In this document: positions 1 through 7,065 of the stretch, one piece after another
Layout: each line of letters starts with the position of its first letter
Numbering within the stretch: position 1 is the first letter of the stretch
Source of the DNA: Bryobacterales bacterium
GTDB taxonomy: Bacteria; Acidobacteriota; Terriglobia; Bryobacterales; Bryobacteraceae
Direction of reading: 5' to 3'
DNA length: 14,096 bases
NCBI GenBank assembly: GCA_003132905.1
Contig: PKZC01000452.1
Span: 1 to 14,096 of the forward strand
Translations under genes and position numbers: made by a program
Notes under the pieces: generated by a model
The model's input: only the letters and a program-made list of their open reading frames with translations
What the model was told of the DNA's origin: nothing
The model's database searches: none

Positions 1-1
1 G

Positions 2-67
2 AGTGGTGTCGGAAGAAACTCCTCGTATCGCGCTGTCGGTAGGGAGATTGTTAATGCCGGAGACTAA
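2..67 (+). CDS. C-terminal end of a probable ParA-type partition ATPase (partial)
   Basis: Only the last 21 codons are in the window, open from the left edge to TAA at 65-67. The residues (SSYRAVGREIVNAG near the end) resemble the usual ParA/Soj C-terminus, where a helix of the type aaxxYRALAREIL closes the protein. This reading frame overlaps the start of the next gene at 54 by 14 nt, which is typical of a parA followed by its small DNA-binding partner. ParA ATPases move plasmids or chromosomes by polymerising on DNA. The Walker motifs lie outside the window, so the call rests on a short tail and on the neighbour. Another frame (TAG at 40-42) is also open to the edge but looks less protein-like. 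Confidence 0.45.
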   Translation, partial: SGVGRNSSYRAVGREIVNAGD

Positions 68-332
68 AGGCAAATACAGCGGCTTGCTCTCTGAGATCAA
101 ACAGGAGCAGCAACAACCCGAGCCCCCGGCCGTGCTTCCCGTTTTGCTGCCGCAGAAACCTCCGCCGCCTGCAGGAAAGCGGCGTGATCCGGCCTACATC
201 CAGAAGGGAGTGTTTCTCAAGAAAGACAGCATTGCCGCGGCGAACGCGAGACTGGCTGAGCGGGATGACCGGACGGACTTTTCCGACCTCGTACAGGCGC
301 TGCTGGAGGCGTGGCTCGCGACGGCGGAATAG
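54..332 (+). CDS. small probable DNA-binding partner of ParA (centromere-binding-like)
   Basis: The ATG at 54 is preceded by AGGGAG at 41-46, a good ribosome-binding site, so I prefer it to the GTG codons at the window edge. The product is 92 residues. The first half is low-complexity, rich in Pro, Gln and Leu, and ends in a basic GKRRDP patch. The second half (from about residue 50, KGVFLKKDSIAAANARLAER, then DFSDLVQALLEAWL) has the strand-helix-helix layout expected of a ribbon-helix-helix or similar small dimeric DNA binder. It overlaps the preceding ParA-like tail. Such pairs form partition cassettes in which the small protein binds the centromere. The family is inferred from layout and context, not from a recognised motif, and the gene could also be a different small regulator. 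Confidence 0.55.
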   Translation: MPETKGKYSGLLSEIKQEQQQPEPPAVLPVLLPQKPPPPAGKRRDPAYIQKGVFLKKDSIAAANARLAERDDRTDFSDLVQALLEAWLATAE

Positions 333-365
333 CTCGGTAAATCATGAGCTGTGCCGCGTCCCGGA

Positions 366-371
366 TATAAT
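366..371 (+). promoter_or_regulatory. -10 box placed for a leaderless GTG start
   Basis: A perfect TATAAT sits at 366-371, nine bases before the GTG at 381. Transcription would then begin at or very near the start codon. No Shine-Dalgarno sequence precedes either possible GTG start (351 or 381), which fits a leaderless message. The -35 region (around 342-348) is poor, so the promoter is uncertain. Confidence 0.4.
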
Positions 372-380
372 CAAAGATCT

Positions 381-1262
381 GTGAAGCCAAGAATATTCAT
401 CGGCTCTTCCGGAGCGTCTAGCAGAATTGCGCAAGCAATCCACTCGGGATTGGAAGATGTCGCAGAGTGCACCGTTTGGACAGCTGGCGCATTCGCTCTT
501 TCGACCTCTACTCTGGCCGCACTTCAAAATCATCTTTACGATTCTGATTTTGGATGCTTTGTTTTTGGCCCTGACGATGTCGCAACTGTAAAAGGCGAGT
601 TACTTAAGGTGCCACGCGATAACGTCATCTTTGAGTCTGGCCTTTTCAGTGGGCATCTTGGCCCAGATCGGTGCTTTGTCGCCGTTCCCAGAAGCGTGGA
701 GGTCCACATACCAACGGATCTAGCCGGCATGACTCTCGGCTTCTATAACGACACGCGCGTAGATGGCAACTATGATGGCGCCGTTCTCACCTTCTGCAAT
801 CAGGTTAAGCAGCGAATAGGCTCCTTGGGGCTATTTCAAGGCACAGTCTATGACCAACTCCGCGAACTGATCATTTCATTTGAATGTTCGAACTGGATTA
901 CTGAAGACGGAAAGCGCGTTGACCGCAAGCGGGTAATCTGCGCGAATATGGAGGGCTTCTGTCGGGCTTATCCTCCGAACAAGTATCGCTTGCTCGGCTT
1001 GTCGTCGCAAGGGGCAATCGCCATGCTCTTGGTTGCCATCAAGCTCAAACCGCAAGAGCAGGATATCGGCATCATTCGCCAGATACCGCGCGCGAGCCTG
1101 CCACACGGCTTCATGCTAAGTAAGCTGTTTGAGGTAACCCGCGCGCTAAAGACGGCTGGCAAAGTAACGGCCGCCCAACTGAAGGATCTTCGCGTCTGGC
1201 TACTCGCTGGCAAAGATTTGGACGACAAGGACAGAGCCACAATTGACGATGTGACGGCGTAA
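381..1262 (+). CDS. TIR-like (PCTIR/CAP12-type) predicted nucleotide-binding/NADase protein with unknown C-terminal domain
   Basis: Residues 1-140 match the TIR-like family called predicted nucleotide-binding protein (CAP12/PCTIR, Pfam PF10137). The protein opens with KPRIFIGSS, then VWTAGAF, DFGCFVFGPDDV, PRDNVIFESGLFSGHLG and IPTDLAGMTLGFY, in the family order. The Glu in NVIFE (residue 85 from this start) is at the position of the catalytic Glu of TIR NADases. Members of this family act as NAD-degrading effectors in anti-phage systems, including CBASS Cap12. The remaining 150 residues (a YDQLRELIISFE segment, then an all-helical end) are unrecognised and may sense infection or bind a partner. 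I chose GTG 381 because it gives MKPRIFIGSS, the usual N-terminus; GTG 351 would add ten residues. No dedicated sensor gene is adjacent, only the partition-like pair upstream. The TIR call is firm; the defence role is inferred. Confidence 0.85.
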   Translation: MKPRIFIGSSGASSRIAQAIHSGLEDVAECTVWTAGAFALSTSTLAALQNHLYDSDFGCFVFGPDDVATVKGELLKVPRDNVIFESGLFSGHLGPDRCFVAVPRSVEVHIPTDLAGMTLGFYNDTRVDGNYDGAVLTFCNQVKQRIGSLGLFQGTVYDQLRELIISFECSNWITEDGKRVDRKRVICANMEGFCRAYPPNKYRLLGLSSQGAIAMLLVAIKLKPQEQDIGIIRQIPRASLPHGFMLSKLFEVTRALKTAGKVTAAQLKDLRVWLLAGKDLDDKDRATIDDVTA

Positions 1263-1293
1263 TCCAGCGTGGCTTGCGTGCCCACAATAGCTG

Positions 1294-1689
1294 TCACTTC
1301 AATCGATCAATGGTGGCGGCCACTTCACCCGGACCAGTGATTGCAATCCAACGCGACGATGTTTGAATGGGCCCACCGTCTCTACTTGTTCCGCCGGAAA
1401 GTGCTACCCCACCGTACATTGTGATGCCCCACACCGTCAGTTCCGGCGTCACCGGCGACTGCAGCCCATCGTATTTGACGGCTCCGTTGTCCTCTTCGTC
1501 GTGTGACTCAGTGAAACGGAGCGCCCGCGCTGTAGACTCCAATGTGCCGCCCAGTTCGTGGGCAAGTTCCTTCAGAGCGCGAAATACTTCGGCGGCCTTT
1601 TCAGCTGCGCCCTGCTCCAACGCTTCTTGAACGACAGTGCTTGGAGGAGCTGTTCTCCCGGCGCACCACATTTCAGTTATCCGAAGCAT
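1294..1689 (-). CDS. unrecognised small protein, possibly truncated at its N-terminus
   Basis: I do not recognise a family. The product is about 131 residues from ATG 1689 (a GTG at 1698 and an ATG at 1671 are also possible; none has a ribosome-binding site). Residues 15-60 form an amphipathic, alanine- and glutamate-rich helical stretch (VVQEALEQGAAEKAAEVF, then ALKELAHELGGTLE). The end is glycine- and threonine-rich with little predicted helix. It converges on the TIR-like gene with about 30 bp between the stops. The start region contains ATGTGGTGCGCC, the same 12-mer found in the tandem repeat at 1893-1936, so the present N-terminus may be a junction created by an insertion or deletion. 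Confidence 0.5.
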   Translation of the reverse strand: MLRITEMWCAGRTAPPSTVVQEALEQGAAEKAAEVFRALKELAHELGGTLESTARALRFTESHDEEDNGAVKYDGLQSPVTPELTVWGITMYGGVALSGGTSRDGGPIQTSSRWIAITGPGEVAATIDRLK

Positions 1690-1892
1690 TTTTGGCACGT
1701 GTTGCGGTTTTTGCGATTCTCCTCAGAACGAGGCGTGAAGCGTTGGCGAACCGTGTAAGTCGCCCGCCGAGGGCCCTTCCGACGCCAAATTCTCCGTTTT
1801 CTCCAGTTGACAGGATCCGTTTGTTGACAGGCCGGTTCGGCTTGGGGTCTCAAGTGGCCGGAAGTGCAACTGCCTCCCATTCCACAGTGCGT

Positions 1893-1936
1893 CGTCTGAG
1901 GGCGCACCACATCTCGTCTGAGGGCGTACCACATCA
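1893..1936. repeat. 22-bp tandem repeat, two copies
   Basis: Two head-to-tail 22-bp units (1893-1914 and 1915-1936), CGTCTGAGGGCG(C/T)ACCACATC followed by T or A, differ at two positions. A third partial copy, GGCGCACCACAT, lies at 1660-1671. Repeated short motifs like this are typical of transposase-binding ends (several IS families) or of operators. No transposase gene is next to them. Confidence 0.7.
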
Positions 1937-1968
1937 ATGTTGCAGAAAACAAGCCCTTTATTTGCAAT

Positions 1969-1986
1969 GCCGGGTTTCGGCCCGGC
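1969..1986. terminator. GC-rich hairpin between genes
   Basis: GCCGGG (1969-1974) pairs with CCCGGC (1981-1986) across a 6-nt loop. There is no clear T tract on either side, so it is at best a weak terminator. It lies about 130 bp past the stop of the long minus-strand gene. Confidence 0.35.
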
Positions 1987-2118
1987 TAGCGCACCTGTAG
2001 CAAGCTGTGGCGTTTTGGGGTTTCTTGGAGGCTTCGAACAGCTACAAAATTGACTACAGTCGAAATTTGTTATCGATCTCGGGAACAGAGCATCGATTTG
2101 ACGGGTGCAAGCGCCCGC

Positions 2119-5100
2119 TCAGAGCTCAGGGCAGTAGTAATCGAGAAGAGCCCGCGTGAGTTGTTCACCGCGAAGTGATATTCGATCAATGGATTCAGGC
2201 GTCATCGCTTTGAAGTCTGTTGGATATCCGTGGACGGTGTCACGCGCCACCAGATCCGGTACAGTGTATGGCAATTTTCGATCGTCCTGACCTAGATACG
2301 CCAGCACGAATCCTTTTATGCGACCGCTCGCCGCGAAGTGATGCATGCGTTGCATGGCTGCGTCCTGTGTCTTTCGCATGATCGCGGCCGAAACCTGACG
2401 AGTCCGTGAGAGAAATGACGTTGGCTGTGCCTCACCAGAGAACGGACCGTTTCCTGCGTTGCAGCATACGATGTAGTCGAGGTCGTAGGTATGCGTACTA
2501 TATTCGGATGAGCGACCCGGCTCCAGACATGAGACGCCCAAATTGTCGTACACGCCGCCATCGGTGAGTAATACACTCTGCCGCTGGACTTTCTCTTTTT
2601 TCTTGAAGTCAAAGCTGCAATCCAGAGCCGGCAAGAGAAGCGGAAATGCGGCTGATGCGGCGACAGCCCTCGCCACCGTAACGTCGTTGGGCTGAATCGT
2701 TCCGTATCGCCAGCTGCCCGAACGCTCGTTACCGAATCGAAAGGCAGTCCCGGTTCGCAATTCGCAGGCGTTGATTACAACTGCGAGCCCATTGCGCTCC
2801 ACGGCAGAGAGTCGCTTTCCGTGGAAGAATTTCTTATCCAGTGCTCGCTCAAGTGCATCAGTGCGGCTTGCCCACCGTGACGGTCGCATCCCGATTTTCA
2901 GTAGTCGAGCTGCAGCAGCGAGCGGACGGCTAATCAGATTTGTGAACAAGACCGACGCCATCAAATCCGTGAAGAGGAGCTCCTTGAGCATCTCCCATTG
3001 GAGTCCAGAATGCAGCATTTCAACAACCCGCTGCTCGAATTCCGGGAAGCTCTCGCTGGAATACGCAAACATCGAACCAATCACGCTTCCGCCTGATACG
3101 GTCGAAACAACTTCCACGTTTTGCAGAACGCCACGGTCATGGAGCGCACGCAAACACCCGAGATGAAATGCAACCGCGCGAAAGCCCCCTCCCGACAAAG
3201 CTAAGCCTATCCGGTGCCCCTGACGGGTTGGGCTCGCAACAAGTCGCACTGCAGCCGACATTTGAATAAAATTGACCTCGGCCGAAAAATCGGATCTCTC
3301 AAACACGAATCCGCCTAGCAGCGGGTTGTCGTTTTGGCCTCCGACTATCAACATGAGGTGAGAACGCGGGGGTAGCGCACCTTCGGCGAGAATCTGCGCC
3401 ATAGCGCCCACATCGGTACGGCTTGGCAAAGGGAGTCCACAAGGATGCGTATGCCACGACCCAACGTACTGGACCTCGCCCCTAGTCAGTCGCTTTCGTT
3501 GCTCATGCGCCTCCACAACGCCGATCACACCGCAAAGAAAGTGTCCCGATGACGCGGAGCTGTCGGGTGGAGGTCCGATGACTTCCGTTACCCAAATTGT
3601 CCGAAGCGTATCTTCGCGCTTCCCAAAAAGCAGTCCCCCTGTCTCGACCTCTGGCCCGTCCAGTCGTTCTCGTTGGCTCATCCACGCAAGCATCTGCCCC
3701 CAAGCGCCAGGGGTAATACGAAGTTCATAGCCCTTGTGAGAGTCCGCGTGCACGAAATCCGGGTCCCAACGGAAACTCACCTCCGGTCGCTCATCTTCCT
3801 CCACCCGGACCGAATGAAATTGCGTGATGAAATGAGCGGTTGCCGGAGCAGCCCCACTCTTGAGATCGGAGGCAGCGATATTTAGTAGCGATGCTGCAAG
3901 TGCCGCAACATCCGCCGACGATCCTACAAATGTTGGGTCTGAGCAGCCGGGCTCCGGCTGAAAAAGACCTGTCTGGTGATCCGACGGATAGAATTCTTGA
4001 ACGTAGCGCTTCATCCACGGGCTCTTGCAGGCCTCGATTTTCGCCTTCCGATAAATATCGGCTGGGCCGCCCGTATATGTCTCAGTTCCTACGACTACGA
4101 CGGCACGCTCGCAGCTGCGGGAAACCATCATCGAAATCACTGGAATTCTACGTTCGGCTCGGCCTTTCCGAACGAGTTCGAATTTCGCCTGCACGGTCAG
4201 CGCCGCCGTGCAATCAATCAACACGTCAGCGCCCTCGGCCCAATCATTGCCGGGCGTCAGATATGAGACGAGATTTAAGATCCTGGCATCGATTTCGAAT
4301 GCGGGTTCGGGTCGGATTGACCGCAGGTAAGATGCGAGCGCGTTGACTTTCGCCTTACCAATGTCGCCATCAGAGTATGGCTGCCGAACTAGAATGCCCG
4401 GGCGCACCATTTCGTTGTCGATGAGAATGAGTTTCTTAACGCCTGCCCGAGCAAGATGGATGGCGACATGCGCGCCTAGGGCCCCGCATCCCCAAATCAG
4501 TACCGTTCGATCGCGAAAGATTTCGATTGGAGTGGAGGCATCGCGCCGTACTGTGACCTCGGGTCGAGCCTCTAATATCCGGCACCAATGAATCTCGGCT
4601 TTCTGCGCCCATTCCAAAATCAGATCTGCAAGCTCCTGACGAAGTTCGAGCATTCTCTCGCTATCACCCTCGTTGGGAAGGCTGGTGCGGAGGCCTCTGC
4701 AGATCCACGCGGGAATCCGCCAGGCGGTCAGATGCTGCTTGGGCTGCTGCCCGCGTATTCCCCGCATCGGGGTTCCGAGCAACACATAGAGTGGGCTGTC
4801 GTCGGAGGGATTGATCAAGACACCCATGCGCAGCAGCGCCAACACCAAACGTGTGCTCACTCCTGCGCGTTCGAGTTCGTCCAAGACGTCTTGGATCTTG
4901 CGTGGAAATTCCCAAGGGAACGGCTTATCCAAGAGAATTGCCACAGCCGCAGGCGCGGATAGGGAGTCACTCAGAGCATCATCGTTCCATCCGACAACAT
5001 TGACGCGGTCAACGCCAACTTGCTCCAGTTGCGCAAAACCGATCCACGGCGACGTGTCGACCGGCGGCGTGTCAACCTTCGGAACGACACAACCCTCTCC

Positions 5101-5547
5101 CCCTGAAACGTAAACGGCAGGTGGATGTAAGGGGGCGCCCTCGGGATCAAGCTGATCGACAGCAGCCTTGCGAATCCAATCAACCAACCGATCGGTGAAC
5201 CCGAACATACCGTCTTCCGAATTCCACTCTGTTTGCGGTGCTTGATATAGGCAGAGGTACCGGCGCCATTGGACGTGTGGCCGGCCCTCAAATCGTGTAT
5301 GACTGACGAAGACGTCCGGCTTTTGAAAGGGAAAATCAGGATAAACGACTATCCAGAAGCGCTCGCGCTCCTTGAATCGAATTCCATTCGCCGCCGAGGC
5401 GACATCACCGCAGTAGAGCGATATCTCCACTGTCAATTGCGAAGTGTCGCCGCTGGGCGCTGTGGAGGTGATGATCTCTACCGCGTGTGGATCAGCGGCT
5501 GAGATCTCCTCGAGTTGTTGGAGCGCGAGCGCCTGTCCATCTGTCAT
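2119..5547 (-). CDS. four-domain fusion: E2-like, E1/ThiF, JAB isopeptidase, patatin phospholipase
   Basis: The protein has 1142 residues in four modules. Residues 25-135 look like a prokaryotic E2 (UBC-like) domain, with YPDFPFQKPDVFV and a candidate catalytic Cys99 in RRYLCLY. Residues 340-560 are an E1/ThiF adenylating domain: Rossmann GCGALG at 353-358, Asp377 ending LILID, GDIGKAK at 394-400 and a candidate thioester Cys535. Residues 605-750 are a JAB/JAMM metallo-isopeptidase with Glu635 (ETGG) and H699-x-H701-x7-S709-x2-D712. Residues 778-1142 are a patatin-like phospholipase: GGGFR oxyanion loop (786-790), nucleophile Ser818 in VSGGS, and Asp996 in DGGVYDN. The linker at 150-340 is unassigned. 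E2-E1 and JAB pairs (Cap2, Cap3) conjugate and release partner proteins in type II CBASS, and patatins are membrane-degrading effectors there. Translation is coupled to the upstream gene by ATGA at 5544-5547. Each domain call is firm, except that the E2 call rests on weaker similarity. Confidence 0.9.
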   Translation of the reverse strand: MTDGQALALQQLEEISAADPHAVEIITSTAPSGDTSQLTVEISLYCGDVASAANGIRFKERERFWIVVYPDFPFQKPDVFVSHTRFEGRPHVQWRRYLCLYQAPQTEWNSEDGMFGFTDRLVDWIRKAAVDQLDPEGAPLHPPAVYVSGGEGCVVPKVDTPPVDTSPWIGFAQLEQVGVDRVNVVGWNDDALSDSLSAPAAVAILLDKPFPWEFPRKIQDVLDELERAGVSTRLVLALLRMGVLINPSDDSPLYVLLGTPMRGIRGQQPKQHLTAWRIPAWICRGLRTSLPNEGDSERMLELRQELADLILEWAQKAEIHWCRILEARPEVTVRRDASTPIEIFRDRTVLIWGCGALGAHVAIHLARAGVKKLILIDNEMVRPGILVRQPYSDGDIGKAKVNALASYLRSIRPEPAFEIDARILNLVSYLTPGNDWAEGADVLIDCTAALTVQAKFELVRKGRAERRIPVISMMVSRSCERAVVVVGTETYTGGPADIYRKAKIEACKSPWMKRYVQEFYPSDHQTGLFQPEPGCSDPTFVGSSADVAALAASLLNIAASDLKSGAAPATAHFITQFHSVRVEEDERPEVSFRWDPDFVHADSHKGYELRITPGAWGQMLAWMSQRERLDGPEVETGGLLFGKREDTLRTIWVTEVIGPPPDSSASSGHFLCGVIGVVEAHEQRKRLTRGEVQYVGSWHTHPCGLPLPSRTDVGAMAQILAEGALPPRSHLMLIVGGQNDNPLLGGFVFERSDFSAEVNFIQMSAAVRLVASPTRQGHRIGLALSGGGFRAVAFHLGCLRALHDRGVLQNVEVVSTVSGGSVIGSMFAYSSESFPEFEQRVVEMLHSGLQWEMLKELLFTDLMASVLFTNLISRPLAAAARLLKIGMRPSRWASRTDALERALDKKFFHGKRLSAVERNGLAVVINACELRTGTAFRFGNERSGSWRYGTIQPNDVTVARAVAASAAFPLLLPALDCSFDFKKKEKVQRQSVLLTDGGVYDNLGVSCLEPGRSSEYSTHTYDLDYIVCCNAGNGPFSGEAQPTSFLSRTRQVSAAIMRKTQDAAMQRMHHFAASGRIKGFVLAYLGQDDRKLPYTVPDLVARDTVHGYPTDFKAMTPESIDRISLRGEQLTRALLDYYCPEL

Positions 5548-6722
5548 TTCTCGAAAAACTTACCGAAGCCTACTTGTCTCGTGGGAGGCGCCTCACCGCC
5601 GCGTGCCGCTGCCACCGCCACCGTTGTGCGCGCGGCCTTTTGAGCTTTGTCAGTCGTTGACTTCACGAGCTCCAGACCATTTTCCGAGATTTCGAATTTT
5701 ATTGGCTCCGGACTGTCGACGCTTGGGTATTCGTGCGTGCAGAGAAAGTTGCCGCTTTCCACAAGCTCCTCGTAGCGATTGCGCGCCTTCAGATGTGGAG
5801 GATTCTTGCCTTCCTTATCGGAAAAATCTGAATCGGCACTGACGACCACATAGCGAACGTCGAGCCCGGCCTCCTCGAATTCCTCCATGATGTCGGACTT
5901 GTACGTTTCCTCACCCTCTGGATCGTCTTTCCAATACATGACGCATTTTGAGCAGTGATGCGGCGCAAGCAGGATATTCCACTCGACGTATTCGTCTCGC
6001 TTGTGCTCCTTGGTCACGTCGAAAATCTGCTTGGTCGTTGGATATTCTCGGTCGCCGAACAATAAGGCTTTCGCCACCTGGTCGCCACAGTGGAGGGTGA
6101 TCTGAAGCGCCAAGCTGGTATCGTTCCGTTCTGCCGCGATATCTTCCTTGAACGGTGCGTGAACAAATGCTTCGAACACATCCGAATAGTCTGTGCCATC
6201 CAAGCTTGTAATCGAATCGCCGGGGTATGAGTGCCACTCTTCTGGAAACGTTTTGTAGGCTTCGTCTTCCGCCGCGATGTCGTGCCCAATCACGCGGACA
6301 CGGTCTCCAGCTTTGGGGTCTCCTGCAGCTTTGATGGTTGCTTCCCGGCGGCGCTCGACTTCCTCCTTGAACTTCACGGCGTCGTCACAGAGGTCGCATT
6401 TGTACTCTTGGAAAATCCGCGGTGTGTGCCAGATCTCGCCGATTTGAACTTTCTTCAGAAGTTCGGAGAAGCCCAAGACATGATCTTTGTCCGGATGCGT
6501 GAGCGCGAAAACCGACAGATACGGCTTCCCGTTCTTCTTCGGAAGTAGTCGGACGAGTTCGTCAACGATCGCCGTATGCGGAGTGTCGTCGTCGTCAGCT
6601 TTCGCGAGGTGATGCAGGTCCACCTGCATCACGATCTCATTTTCCTTAATAATAATTGTCGTGCTGTCACCGGTGCCCACCGGCCAGAACACGAATCCAC
6701 GCGAGGGCAGCTCGAAGGCCAT
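5544..6722 (-). CDS. ComEC-like metallo-beta-lactamase-fold hydrolase
   Basis: The product has 392 residues from ATG 6722, which is preceded by AAAGGAG (6734-6740); an in-frame ATG at 6746 lies upstream of that site and is unlikely. It shows the MBL fold in order: VGTGDSTTI (15-23), the zinc motif THPDKDH (75-81), NDTSLAL (200-206), LLFGD (Asp224) and LLAPHHC (His255-256). These are closest to the soluble ComEC/Rec2-type MBL proteins. A cysteine-bearing insert (about 105-170, CDLC) and a charged tail ending FGKFFEK are unassigned. It is the first gene of the operon and overlaps the E2-E1-JAB-patatin gene by 4 nt. MBL proteins accompany E1/E2/JAB genes in several predicted bacterial ubiquitin-like operons. 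The substrate is unknown: nuclease, phosphodiesterase and peptidase activities are all possible for the fold. No signal peptide or membrane helix is visible, so it is probably cytoplasmic. Confidence 0.88.
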   Translation of the reverse strand: MAFELPSRGFVFWPVGTGDSTTIIIKENEIVMQVDLHHLAKADDDDTPHTAIVDELVRLLPKKNGKPYLSVFALTHPDKDHVLGFSELLKKVQIGEIWHTPRIFQEYKCDLCDDAVKFKEEVERRREATIKAAGDPKAGDRVRVIGHDIAAEDEAYKTFPEEWHSYPGDSITSLDGTDYSDVFEAFVHAPFKEDIAAERNDTSLALQITLHCGDQVAKALLFGDREYPTTKQIFDVTKEHKRDEYVEWNILLAPHHCSKCVMYWKDDPEGEETYKSDIMEEFEEAGLDVRYVVVSADSDFSDKEGKNPPHLKARNRYEELVESGNFLCTHEYPSVDSPEPIKFEISENGLELVKSTTDKAQKAARTTVAVAAARGGEAPPTRQVGFGKFFEK

Positions 6723-6733
6723 GGTGGTTAGTT

Positions 6734-6740
6734 CTCCTTT
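6734..6740 (-). promoter_or_regulatory. ribosome-binding site that decides the MBL gene start
   Basis: AAAGGAG on the minus strand lies 11 nt before ATG 6722. It falls inside the codons that would follow the alternative ATG at 6746, which argues against that longer start. Confidence 0.65.
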
Positions 6741-6931
6741 ATGCACTCGAAGAGGAGTGCAGTTAATTGGACATGCTGCCCATGTATGGTTTGGGCGAAG
6801 AGTCTGGGAGCAGAGCCAGGCTCACCACGAAAAAGTGCATTGCGCGAGTTATCAGGCGAAGCCGACCCCGATTGGCGTACCATTCTCTCGGTGTGACCGC
6901 CCGTGCCCAAAGTCATTCGGCCAGTTTCTCC

Positions 6932-6960
6932 TTGAATTCTGCGATCCCGTCTCTTATAAT
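6932..6960 (+). promoter_or_regulatory. sigma70-type promoter for the xre-immA operon
   Basis: TTGAAT at 6932-6937 and a perfect TATAAT at 6955-6960 are spaced by 17 bp. Transcription would start near 6967 and read the XRE gene after a leader of about 100 nt. The perfect palindrome CGTCTATAGACG (6971-6982) lies just past the start point, in a good place for autorepression. Confidence 0.7.
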
Positions 6961-6970
6961 AAGACGAAAG

Positions 6971-7048
6971 CGTCTATAGACGCCCCGAGAAAAGGCACCC
7001 TTTCGGGTGCCGGAGTTGCGTATAGGTAAACTATACGATATCGTCTAT
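6971..7048. promoter_or_regulatory. cluster of palindromic operator-like half-sites
   Basis: Five copies of a half-site CGT(C/A)TA(T/G) occur: the perfect palindrome CGTCTATAGACG at 6971-6982 (two half-sites), CGTATAG at 7019-7025 facing CTATACG at 7031-7037 with a 5-bp gap, and CGTCTAT at 7042-7048. CGATATCG at 7036-7043 is also palindromic. The sites overlap the start region of the plus-strand promoter and the -10 box of the minus-strand promoter. The XRE protein encoded just to the right is the obvious candidate binder (inference). Confidence 0.6.
6994..7011 (-). terminator. hairpin with T tract in the leader of the minus-strand operon
   Basis: On the minus strand GGCACCC pairs with GGGTGCC around a GAAA tetraloop and is followed by TTTTCTC. 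That is the form of an intrinsic terminator, read about 12-30 nt after the predicted minus-strand start at about 7023. On the plus strand the same hairpin has no T tract. It could limit leftward transcription into the MBL operon, or simply cap the leader. Confidence 0.45.
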
Positions 7049-7059
7049 GGCAGTGTCAA
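7030..7059 (-). promoter_or_regulatory. sigma70-type promoter reading left toward the MBL operon
   Basis: A perfect TTGACA (plus 7054-7059 as TGTCAA) and TATAGT (plus 7030-7035) are spaced by 18 bp on the minus strand, with a start near 7023. The -10 box lies within the CGTATAG/CTATACG inverted repeat. The leader to the MBL start at 6722 would be about 300 nt. The -35 box is only 6 bp before the XRE start codon. Confidence 0.55.
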
Positions 7060-7065
7060 GCAAAT

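Larger units (their letters stand above)
1690..2118. other. intergenic stretch without a supported gene
   Basis: About 430 bp between two minus-strand genes. It holds the 22-bp tandem repeat and a GC hairpin listed separately. The minus-strand frame open from 1967 to 1677 is arginine- and cysteine-rich and runs across the repeat, so I do not call it. No promoter for the gene at 1689 is convincing. Confidence 0.5.

Noticed and set aside
1893..1936. Possible CRISPR array
   Set aside because: The two 22-bp units are directly adjacent with no spacer, and there are no cas genes.
1677..1967. 96-codon minus-strand ORF
   Set aside because: It translates the tandem repeat twice and is rich in Arg and Cys; no start signal or family.
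6728..6916. 62-codon minus-strand ORF before the MBL gene, with AAGGAG upstream and an ATGA link to another short open frame
   Set aside because: It lies in the predicted leader, its sequence matches nothing I know, the upstream frame lacks a start codon, and the region is better explained by promoters and operators.
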